A stretch of 15,104 bases of DNA, from assembly GCA_040904785.1 (NCBI GenBank), contig JBBDSV010000096.1, positions 1 through 15,104 of the forward strand, written 5' to 3'. Source of the DNA: JBBDSV01 sp040904785. GTDB taxonomy: Bacteria > Actinomycetota > Nitriliruptoria > Nitriliruptorales > Nitriliruptoraceae. Positions 8,118-14,530 of the stretch are shown here, piece by piece. A program made the translations under genes and the position numbers. Positions within the stretch are counted from its first letter, which is position 1. Every line of letters starts with the position of its first letter. The notes under the pieces are model-generated. The model did no database searches, was not told where the DNA came from, and saw only the letters and a list, made by a program, of their open reading frames with translations.

Positions 8118-9668
8118 TCACGAACGGTCGAGGACTGCCGCCCGCATGCGCGCGCGTTCGACCGCGAACGCTTCGGGGCGCTGGAAGGCGCGGCCGAAGA
8201 CGTGCACGAGGGTACGTCCCGTCTCCGGGTCGCGCACCGCGGTGACCCACAGGCGTCGGCGCGACGCGTACAGCGCGGGGATCAGCCCGGCGACGAGCAG
8301 TGCGGACCCGCCGAGCAGCCACGGAATCTGCGGGCGGTGGCTCACCTGGAAGCCGACCCAACGCTTGAGCTCGACGAATCGCAGGGTCACGTCGTCGATC
8401 GTCACGTCCTGACCGGGGCGCAGGAACCCCCACCCTTGCGACGTCAGCGCCGTGGTGTCGAGTTCGGTGACGAGCTGCTGGGTCGCGCCGAGCTGCAAGT
8501 CACCCCGCCACTGTTCGTAGACGATCACCGGAGCGTCTGCCCACGGCGCGCCAGTCAGCCTCGGGATGCCGTCGTCTCCATCTGGCGCGTACGGATACAG
8601 CTCGACGGCCAGTCCCACATCCGGTTCGGCCGCCGGCGCCTTGACGGCACCACGGAAAATGCCGTCGTCTCCGGCGACCGTCGTGATGAACGCCGCATGC
8701 ACGACCTCGCCATCGACGACGACCTCGAGATACGGCGCGTAGCCCCAGTCGAGCTGGTGGATCTTTCGGCCGTCGACCACCAGCGGCTCGTTGCCCGCGA
8801 CCTCGGCCGTGAACGGTTCGCCGTCGACCGGGGTGACGGCCACCCGCGAGCGGAACTCCGTCGGCTGGCCGGCACCCGGTGCGGTGGGATCCCGGATCCA
8901 GTCCACCGTGAAGGCCTCGAGGTCGAGTCGCCAGCCGGCATGGTCGTCACTGGTGAACCACCGTCCGGGCCGATAGGACCAGTACGACATCTCCGTGTCG
9001 GCGAATCCGGGCTCGCCCTCGATCACGCCGCGTTGGCCTTCGAACGTCAGCAACTGGCCGGCGACAATCGCGATGAGCAGGACGTAGAAGCTCAGGTGGA
9101 ACACGAGACTGCCGCCTTCACGTGACCACAGGCCACGTTCGGCGGCGACCTGCGGCGGCGCCTCGCCGGCCTCGGGACGACGGACACGCCAGTGCGCAGC
9201 GCGGAGCACCCGTTCCGCCCGGTCGAGCACAACGTCGGGGTCTTCGTCGACGACGTCGGGTACCTCGTCGGGTCGATGGCGGGCCAGCGGGGGCTGGCTC
9301 CATCGGACCAGTCGCAGCCACGCACGGATGCGCGGGATGAGGCAGGCCGTCAGGCTCAGGAACAGGGCGAAGAGGAGCATGAGGAAGAGCGTCGACCCGT
9401 ACACATCGAACGCACCGATCCACAACAGCGCCTGTGAAACCGTGGTTCCCGGCCCCTGGTCGCCGGCGAGCCACGCTTCGACGGTGCCGGGGACGTTCGG
9501 ATATTGCGGCACCGCGGTTGCGACCGCCGTCATCAGCGCGAGGATGCCCAGCAGCAGCAGCGCGGTGCGCATGCGCACGAGCCACCGCCACCCCATCACC
9601 ACCGATTCGATGACGAAGCCGATCGGCCCGCTGCGACGCGCGGCACGACGTCGTACCGCCGGATTCAT
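8118..9668 (-). CDS. resB: Cytochrome c biogenesis protein ResB
   Basis: Second half of the System II heme ligation complex, working with CcsB. The 516-residue protein has the expected topology. Three membrane helices sit in the first 210 residues (about 35-54, 91-112 and 187-208, the last with a conserved FHLSFY histidine), a large extracytoplasmic domain spans about 209-445, and a final helix lies at about 448-468 (IPWLLGGSALLVAGLIPALY) before a basic tail. A charged cytoplasmic linker (about 113-185) lies between helices 2 and 3. The ATG at 9668 gives a family-like N-terminus, but GGAG directly abuts it, so the start is not certain. The frame is open to 10358 inside ccdA, but that part is out-of-frame noise. 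It lies 32 bases after ccdA. Confidence 0.94.
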   Translation of the reverse strand: MNPAVRRRAARRSGPIGFVIESVVMGWRWLVRMRTALLLLGILALMTAVATAVPQYPNVPGTVEAWLAGDQGPGTTVSQALLWIGAFDVYGSTLFLMLLFALFLSLTACLIPRIRAWLRLVRWSQPPLARHRPDEVPDVVDEDPDVVLDRAERVLRAAHWRVRRPEAGEAPPQVAAERGLWSREGGSLVFHLSFYVLLIAIVAGQLLTFEGQRGVIEGEPGFADTEMSYWSYRPGRWFTSDDHAGWRLDLEAFTVDWIRDPTAPGAGQPTEFRSRVAVTPVDGEPFTAEVAGNEPLVVDGRKIHQLDWGYAPYLEVVVDGEVVHAAFITTVAGDDGIFRGAVKAPAAEPDVGLAVELYPYAPDGDDGIPRLTGAPWADAPVIVYEQWRGDLQLGATQQLVTELDTTALTSQGWGFLRPGQDVTIDDVTLRFVELKRWVGFQVSHRPQIPWLLGGSALLVAGLIPALYASRRRLWVTAVRDPETGRTLVHVFGRAFQRPEAFAVERARMRAAVLDRS

Positions 9669-9700
9669 CTCCGGCGGCGGTGCGGAGGTGCGTGGGTTGC

Positions 9701-10453
9701 TCAGATCGGCACCTCGAAGCCCTGAATCGCCGGACGCAGCAGGAAGATCATCCGGTCCCACAATCCGGTGGCCAGTGCGATGCCGACGAGGACGAGCGCG
9801 ACACCGCCGACGACCTGCAACGTGCGCGCATTGCGTCGCAGCGCGTCGAGCCGCCCCGACAGCCGGCGGAAGGCGACGCCGAACGCGATGAACGGCACGC
9901 CCAGCCCGAACGCATAGAGGAATCCAAGCACTGCACCGCGGCCCGACACGCCCGCGGTCACCCCCGCGGACAGCGTGAGGATCGCGCCCGCCGCAGGCCC
10001 CAGGCACGGGGTCCAGCCGACGCCGAACACGAATCCCAGCACCGGCGCACCCGCCAGACCGGCGTTCGGGGCACGGTCGGCGACGCGGATCTCGCGCATG
10101 AGCCGGCCCCGCGCCATGAGCACGCCCAGTCCGGCGACGATGGTCCCGGCGACGATTCGGAACGCCGTTGACGTGAACAGGGCGCTGATGAGCCCTGCGG
10201 CGAATCCGAGCATGACGAACGGCACGGCGAAGCCCAGCACGAACAGTGTCGATCCGAGGAGCACCCGCCCGCGCGCGCGAGCCCCACCGGTCGCAAGGTC
10301 GTGGCCGGACAGCCCGGTCATGTACGACAGGTAGCCGGGGACGAGCGGCAGCACGCACGGTGACGCGAACGAGACCAACCCGGCAGCGACGGCGATCGCC
10401 GCGGCGACGAGGAAGTTGCCATCGAAGATGATTGCCTGAATTGTCTCGGCCAC
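9701..10453 (-). CDS. ccdA: CcdA-like thiol:disulfide transporter (DsbD membrane domain family)
   Basis: Moves reducing equivalents from cytoplasmic thioredoxin across the membrane to the extracytoplasmic thioredoxin encoded next door, so apocytochrome c cysteines are reduced before heme attachment. The 250-residue protein has about six hydrophobic segments. It has the two single redox cysteines of the family: Cys33 in SPCVLPLVPGY and Cys150 in GWTPCLGP. The GTG at 10453 has AGGA six bases upstream and lies two bases from the tlpA stop, a clear operon junction. The prolines around both cysteines match the CcdA inverted-repeat architecture, and the size excludes full-length DsbD. Confidence 0.94.
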   Translation of the reverse strand: MAETIQAIIFDGNFLVAAAIAVAAGLVSFASPCVLPLVPGYLSYMTGLSGHDLATGGARARGRVLLGSTLFVLGFAVPFVMLGFAAGLISALFTSTAFRIVAGTIVAGLGVLMARGRLMREIRVADRAPNAGLAGAPVLGFVFGVGWTPCLGPAAGAILTLSAGVTAGVSGRGAVLGFLYAFGLGVPFIAFGVAFRRLSGRLDALRRNARTLQVVGGVALVLVGIALATGLWDRMIFLLRPAIQGFEVPI

Positions 10454-10455
10454 GC

Positions 10456-11025
10456 TCAGTCCTGTTCGGCGATCGTCTCGGCCAAGCCGACGACTTCGGT
10501 GGTGGTGGTCAGACCCAGGATGCGCGCCGCGATCCGTCCATCGCGATCGAGAAAGATCGTCGACGGGATCGTGCGGGGGGTGACGCCGCGGAAACGTGCC
10601 GCGTAGGTATTCGCCGGGTCGAACAGCGACGGGTAGACCACCGAGAACTCGCGCAGGTGCGCCGCTGCGTTCGCCTCGGAGTCCTGGATGTTGACGCCGA
10701 GGAACACGACGCCGCCCGCGAGGAGATCACGTGCAGCATTGAGGTCGGGCTGCTCGACACGGCAGGGGCCGCACCACGACGCCCAGAAGTTGAGTACCAC
10801 CACGCTGCCGCGGTGGTCGGCGACCGACCTCGTTCCGGCGACACCGTCAGCGGTGAGCGCGGGCAACTCGTCGGTCGGCGCCTCGACGCGGTCGTCGGCA
10901 TCGATGGGGCACAGGCCGGCACGAACGCCCGGGATCCGCGGGCAGTCGGGCGCGGCCGCATCAGCGCCGCCGCATGCCGCGAGCACGAGCGCCGCGAGAG
11001 CGACGAACACACGGGCCAGCGTCAC
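10456..11025 (-). CDS. TlpA/ResA-like thioredoxin-fold lipoprotein
   Basis: Extracytoplasmic thiol-disulfide reductase, probably the ResA/CcmG equivalent that keeps apocytochrome c CXXCH cysteines reduced. The 189-residue protein starts with a lipoprotein signal, with lipobox LAAC and lipidated Cys18. The thioredoxin domain begins near residue 50; FWASWCGPC gives active-site Cys85 and Cys88, and TIPSTIFLD gives the cis-proline (about 154). Two further cysteines, Cys28 and Cys39, lie between the lipid anchor and the domain. The GTG at 11025 is supported by GAAGG upstream and by the signal peptide starting immediately. It is the first gene of the tlpA-ccdA-resB-ccsB operon, two bases ahead of ccdA. 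Confidence 0.92.
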   Translation of the reverse strand: MTLARVFVALAALVLAACGGADAAAPDCPRIPGVRAGLCPIDADDRVEAPTDELPALTADGVAGTRSVADHRGSVVVLNFWASWCGPCRVEQPDLNAARDLLAGGVVFLGVNIQDSEANAAAHLREFSVVYPSLFDPANTYAARFRGVTPRTIPSTIFLDRDGRIAARILGLTTTTEVVGLAETIAEQD

Positions 11026-11097
11026 GAGCGACCTTCACAACGGCGATTCGAGGGCATGGTGCCCGGCGTGTCACACCGCCGCCAAGTCGTGACGCAC
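11026..11097 (-). other. 72-base gap between the bc-complex operon and the cytochrome c maturation operon
   Basis: This short gap has two adjacent inverted repeats: GGGCATGGTGCCC (11052-11064) and the imperfect CGGCGTGTCACACCGCCG (11064-11081, one bulge). Neither is followed by a T-run on the minus strand, so they do not form a classical rho-independent terminator. A weak promoter-like pair, TTGGCG with CACCAT about 18 bases on, can be read on the minus strand. The gap may be a partial terminator, an RNA processing site or the tlpA promoter. The sequence does not decide. Confidence 0.25.
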
Positions 11098-12009
11098 CTA
11101 CTGTGCGATAGGAACGGCGAGATCCTCCGGTTCGACGACCTCGTCCGTCTCTTCGCGCTTCTCGCGCTGCTCGAGGCGATCGAGCCACCCGAGACTCACC
11201 AGGAACAGCACGCCGGCGATCGTCGTCCACAGCGCGGATGGCAGCCATGAGCGACCCGGGTCGTAGAACGCGAACCACGACTGCGGCTCGCCGACGGGGA
11301 CGGGATCGAGCGATACGCCGTCGGCGGCGACGAACGTGGCGAACACCTGGAATTCGGCGGTGGCAACGCGCAGCCCGGTCGACGGATCGTCGATCAGGCG
11401 CGGATCCGAAACCGCGCGCGCCGTGTAGAACGGCTGGTTCCGGCGCGCGGCGTCGGACGGTTCATTCGCGGCGGCATCCTCTTCGAGCTCCTGCCGTCGG
11501 GTCACCCCGATCTGGGCCACACCGTTCTCGTCGATCGGCAGGAACTGTTCGTTCATCCGGTCGAGGGCCTGCGACACCGACCCGGCGAGGTTGGTATACC
11601 CCGGATCGGCGAGATACTCCTGCTCGGCAACCCCGGCGAACCCCGCATAGTCGGACATCGGCACGAACTCGCCGGTGTTGTTCACGCTCGGGAAGTACTC
11701 GGCACGCTCCGATCCGGCCTCGAAGGCGAACCACCGCTCGGTGTAGTGATCGTTTCCCTGACCGGGCAGGTGCGAGATGCCGAGACCCGCGGGGATCCCC
11801 GGCGCGCCGAACCACCAGAACAGGCCGATCAGCGCCGCGAACCCGAACCAGGCGACGCCGGTGATCGCCGCACCCTTTTTCGCACCGTAGTTCGACCACA
11901 ACAACAGGTAGCACGACCCCATGAAGAACAGGATGCCCAAGGGGACCGCGAGCATCGCCGCCGGATGGTCTGCCGGGACCGCGGATTCGACCGCAAGGAA
12001 CAACTCCAT
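11098..12009 (-). CDS. Unrecognised three-helix membrane protein, last gene of the quinol:cytochrome c reductase operon
   Basis: I do not recognise this family. The 303-residue protein has two N-terminal hydrophobic helices (about 17-39 and 45-71), a large hydrophilic domain (about 72-253), one more helix (about 254-276) and a charged tail rich in E, R and K. The short loop NYGAKKGA between helices 1 and 2 and the tail are positively charged or highly polar, so by the positive-inside rule the large domain is outside the cytoplasm. It has no CXXCH and only one cysteine (in helix 1), so it is not a heme c protein. The ATG at 12009 is ten bases after AGGAGG; a GTG at 12015, four bases after it, overlaps the cytochrome c stop and is an alternative. 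Position suggests an accessory subunit or assembly factor of the complex. Confidence 0.85.
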   Translation of the reverse strand: MELFLAVESAVPADHPAAMLAVPLGILFFMGSCYLLLWSNYGAKKGAAITGVAWFGFAALIGLFWWFGAPGIPAGLGISHLPGQGNDHYTERWFAFEAGSERAEYFPSVNNTGEFVPMSDYAGFAGVAEQEYLADPGYTNLAGSVSQALDRMNEQFLPIDENGVAQIGVTRRQELEEDAAANEPSDAARRNQPFYTARAVSDPRLIDDPSTGLRVATAEFQVFATFVAADGVSLDPVPVGEPQSWFAFYDPGRSWLPSALWTTIAGVLFLVSLGWLDRLEQREKREETDEVVEPEDLAVPIAQ

Positions 12010-12011
12010 CG

Positions 12012-13013
12012 TCACTGAGCCTCCTGGGCCACCGCGGGACCCCCGATCTGACCGAAGCGTGGGCCGCCCGTCACCTGGATCGATTCGAGATGGTCGATGA
12101 TCTCGTCGATCGCCTCGTCGGGCAGCGTGTCGGCGAACGGCGGCATCGGCGCCTTGCCCGGCACGACCCGACCGTCGAGGATCGTCTGGCGCACGACGTC
12201 ACGTGCGTCGGCGAAGGTCGACGGGTCGTCGAGATCGGCGCCGTAGCGCTCGTAGACGTTGAGCAGTGTCGGGCCGACGTAGCCCTGGGCGTCCTGTCCG
12301 TGGCAGCGGGCGCAGTTGCTGCTGAACAGGTCCTCACCGGATCGTCCGACGAAGGCCTGAGCATCGATCTCCTCGACTTCGCCGGTCTGCACCGACAGCA
12401 CGTACGAGATGATCGAATTGAGCTGGTAGTCGCTGTAGACACCGCCCGCGTCGGTACTGAATCCCTGCATCGGTGTGCCGGCGCGTCCGTGGAAGACCGT
12501 GAGCCACATGAACTCGCGCACGTCCTCGACGACCTCGGAACCCTCATACCGGGCGACGATGTTGTTGAGCGACGGCACCGGCCACGCGGCGTCGATGTCG
12601 GGGTCCGGATGGGGTGCCGATCCGCCCTCAAGGTTGACCCCGTGGCAGGACGCACAGGCGTTCTGGTATTCGACCCGGCCGACGGCGACATCGTGTTCGT
12701 ACTGGTCGTCGACGGCGTTCTCGATCCGCTGCGGCTCAATCAGCCAGTACAGCGGCAGGAACAGCGAGGCGAAGACGGCCAGTGCGACCCCCCACGACAT
12801 CGCCCGTTCGATCCCGCGCGTCTCGAGTTCGTCGTCCGCGTGGTGCGGCCGCATGCTCAGCGGGATGTCGGCGCGACGCCGTGGACCCGACCGGCGTCCC
12901 GGACCGACGACGAAGTAGGCCAGCGCGAAACCGGCGAGTGCCACGAGCAGGATGATGACGGGCACGGACGAACCGCTCCCGCCACTGGCCACCAACACGA
13001 AAGGATCAGGCAT
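12012..13013 (-). CDS. Membrane-anchored diheme cytochrome c of the quinol:cytochrome c reductase (QcrC-like)
   Basis: Accepts electrons from the Rieske protein and passes them to a terminal oxidase. The 333-residue protein has two helices near its N-terminus (about 16-37 and 73-92), then two extracytoplasmic cytochrome c domains. Domain 1 has CASCH (120-124) with Met182 in GTPMQGF as likely axial ligand, and domain 2 has CARCH (234-238) with Met290 in APMPPF. The ATG at 13013 has GGAG six bases upstream. It starts 15 bases after the Rieske gene. Mycobacterial QcrC is also diheme, but from what I know of that family it has one helix before and one after the heme domains, whereas both are in front here. 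Heme attachment would need the neighbouring System II operon. Confidence 0.93.
   Translation of the reverse strand: MPDPFVLVASGGSGSSVPVIILLVALAGFALAYFVVGPGRRSGPRRRADIPLSMRPHHADDELETRGIERAMSWGVALAVFASLFLPLYWLIEPQRIENAVDDQYEHDVAVGRVEYQNACASCHGVNLEGGSAPHPDPDIDAAWPVPSLNNIVARYEGSEVVEDVREFMWLTVFHGRAGTPMQGFSTDAGGVYSDYQLNSIISYVLSVQTGEVEEIDAQAFVGRSGEDLFSSNCARCHGQDAQGYVGPTLLNVYERYGADLDDPSTFADARDVVRQTILDGRVVPGKAPMPPFADTLPDEAIDEIIDHLESIQVTGGPRFGQIGGPAVAQEAQ
12020..12025 (-). promoter_or_regulatory. Ribosome-binding site of the unknown membrane protein gene
   Basis: A perfect AGGAGG on the minus strand inside the 3' end of the diheme cytochrome gene. Its distance to the ATG at 12009 is ten bases and to the GTG at 12015 is four, so it supports translation but does not settle which codon is used. 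Confidence 0.7.
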
Positions 13014-13028
13014 TCCAGGCTCCGTGGC

Positions 13029-13625
13029 TCACACGTCGACGCAGTTCGGACCCTCGGGCGGCTGCTCGAGGACGTTCGCGGTACGGGCCGGGCCCGTGAG
13101 CAGATTGCCGACGTCGACGACGAACTGGCCATCGCCGTCGATGTACGACGGAAACCGGTCGAGCCCTCGCGGAGCGGGACCGTCGGTCCATTCGCCGTAC
13201 CGGTTGTAACGCGAACCGTGACACGGGCATTCGAACCACTGGGACGTCTGGCACCACGGGACCGCACAGCCCAGGTGCGGGCACGCCTGCGTGTACAACG
13301 CCATCAGCGCCGTCGTGTCGTCGACGACGGCCTGGTGGTCCTCGCCGTAGGCGAACTCGGCGCCCGGCGTCTGTGGGTCCCAGACGATGATCGAGATCCC
13401 CCCTTCGGCCCGCAGCGGCGTGCGCGTATCGCTGATCTCCGCCGCGAGCGAGGCGGCATCACCGAAAGGCACCTCCCCGAACAGCTGATCCCCCCGTCGC
13501 GGCCACAGGAAGCCGAGCGACGACAGCGCGAAGCCGCCCAGGCCAGCGCTCGTCGCACCGATCAGGCTGTAGCGCAGAAATGTGCGCCGCTCGATCGGCT
13601 TGAGCCGCTTCTCGTTGTCGGTCAT
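13029..13625 (-). CDS. qcrA: Rieske iron-sulfur protein of the quinol:cytochrome c reductase
   Basis: Carries the 2Fe-2S cluster that takes the first electron from menaquinol at the Qo site. The 198-residue protein has a twin-arginine N-terminus, RRTFLR (13-18), followed by one hydrophobic segment (about 20-40) that probably stays as the membrane anchor. Cluster box 1 is CPHLGC (115-120) and box 2 is CPCHGS (133-138): Cys115, His117, Cys133 and His136 bind iron, and Cys120 and Cys135 should form the disulfide. Only 12 residues separate the boxes, as in b6f and Gram-positive Rieske proteins. GPAPRGL after box 2 matches the Pro loop. Extra cysteines occur at 125 and 195. The ATG at 13625 has GAGG five bases upstream. 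It lies 31 bases after the subunit IV gene. Confidence 0.95.
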   Translation of the reverse strand: MTDNEKRLKPIERRTFLRYSLIGATSAGLGGFALSSLGFLWPRRGDQLFGEVPFGDAASLAAEISDTRTPLRAEGGISIIVWDPQTPGAEFAYGEDHQAVVDDTTALMALYTQACPHLGCAVPWCQTSQWFECPCHGSRYNRYGEWTDGPAPRGLDRFPSYIDGDGQFVVDVGNLLTGPARTANVLEQPPEGPNCVDV

Positions 13626-13656
13626 GTCATCCTCAGATCCGGTCGCACCAGTCGCA

Positions 13657-14490
13657 TTAGAGGGAGAAGCCCAGGCCCTGCACCCAGGGCCACACCCATT
13701 CGTACCCCGGGCCGCGCAGGAACGAGCCGATCATGGTGAGCATGCCCCAGAAGGCGATGAAGAAGGTGAACGCCATGTTGGCGAACTTGCGATTCTCCGG
13801 CTTGGCAGAAGGGTTCTTGTCCGCGTACGGAACCGCCATCAACAACACGATGAACACGCCGACGATCGAGACACCGGCCACCATCGGGTGGAAGTACCGC
13901 AGCAACTCCTGCAGCCCCATGAAGTACCACGGCGCCTTGTTGATCGCCGGAACCTCGTTGGGGTTGGCGAGCGAACCCAGCGGCGCGTCGAGGAAGAACG
14001 AGGCGATGAGCAGCACCGACCCCATCGCGAGCAGCGCGACGAACTCGATCAGCAGCAGATGCGGCCAGGTGTAGACCTTGTCCATCTGCTTGGACTGCAC
14101 CTGCTGGATGCCGGCCGGGGGGACGAGGGCGAGCAGCCGGTGCGTGTGGTCGCTCGCGGCCGGCACACCCATCGACGGCGACTCGTTCGCTCCCAGCGAC
14201 GCAGCGACGCGCGCCGCACGCTGCTCCGGCGTCAGCCGACCGCCGCCATCGCCTTCGGCCGCGGTGGCGGTCTTCGTCGCGGTGCCGCCTCCGCCACCGC
14301 GTGACGCGCGGAACGACTCCAGCGCTTCTTTCGCCTCGTCTGCAGGCCGCGGACCGAGCGTGGCGCCCTCGGCCGCCTTCGACTTGCGAACCGCGGCCGC
14401 CTTGGCCTTCGCCCGGGCGATGCGTTCGCTCTTGCCGTCGGCGATCAGGCGGTCGTAGACGTCCTGATCGATCTGGACCTCGTCGCTCAT
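13657..14490 (-). CDS. Cytochrome b C-terminal half (subunit IV-like) with long N-terminal extension
   Basis: Supplies the C-terminal helices of cytochrome b, including part of the quinol oxidation site. The 277-residue protein has three hydrophobic helices at about 143-166, 203-222 and 237-256. Between the first two is ANPNEVPAINKAPWYFMGLQ, where APWY (186-189) stands in place of the usual PEWY Qo motif. Residues 1 to about 135 are an added hydrophilic region: a K/R/A-rich segment (about 20-40), a glycine run and T/A-rich linker (about 65-85), and RLTPEQRAARVAASLG. Normal subunit IV proteins are about 160 residues. GGAGG seven bases before the ATG at 14490 supports this early start, so the extension is translated. 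It lies 40 bases after the b6-like gene and 31 before the Rieske gene. Confidence 0.92.
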   Translation of the reverse strand: MSDEVQIDQDVYDRLIADGKSERIARAKAKAAAVRKSKAAEGATLGPRPADEAKEALESFRASRGGGGGTATKTATAAEGDGGGRLTPEQRAARVAASLGANESPSMGVPAASDHTHRLLALVPPAGIQQVQSKQMDKVYTWPHLLLIEFVALLAMGSVLLIASFFLDAPLGSLANPNEVPAINKAPWYFMGLQELLRYFHPMVAGVSIVGVFIVLLMAVPYADKNPSAKPENRKFANMAFTFFIAFWGMLTMIGSFLRGPGYEWVWPWVQGLGFSL

Positions 14491-14497
14491 TCGCGTT

Positions 14498-14503
14498 CCT
14501 CCC
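14498..14503 (-). promoter_or_regulatory. Ribosome-binding site of the subunit IV-like gene
   Basis: GGGAGG on the minus strand, seven bases before the ATG at 14490. It matters because it supports translation of the 135-residue N-terminal extension rather than an internal start near the membrane domain. Confidence 0.8.
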
Positions 14504-14530
14504 GCGCCACTGCCGGCGTCGAACCCGGGA

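Noticed and set aside
7665..9125. Open frame on the + strand opposite ccsB and resB (486 residues)
   Set aside because: Composition (R, D, E, H, Q rich) is that of reverse-complemented membrane-protein codons. It has no motif and overlaps two supported genes.
9669..10358. Upstream extension of the resB frame through ccdA
   Set aside because: The translation there is arginine-rich and unlike ResB, and the same DNA encodes the well-supported CcdA with both redox cysteines.
11052..11081. Rho-independent terminator after the bc-complex operon
   Set aside because: Two inverted repeats exist, but neither is followed by a T-run on the minus strand, so I list the gap only as unexplained structure.
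12090..13739. Long open frame on the + strand opposite the cytochrome c and Rieske genes (549 residues)
   Set aside because: Antisense to two genes with complete cofactor motifs, arginine-rich, no recognisable domain, and no sign of its own ribosome-binding site.
14280..14306. Simple-sequence or frameshift-prone tract in the subunit IV gene (glycine run)
   Set aside because: The frame is intact across it and a strong start lies upstream; it encodes a glycine linker rather than marking a broken gene.
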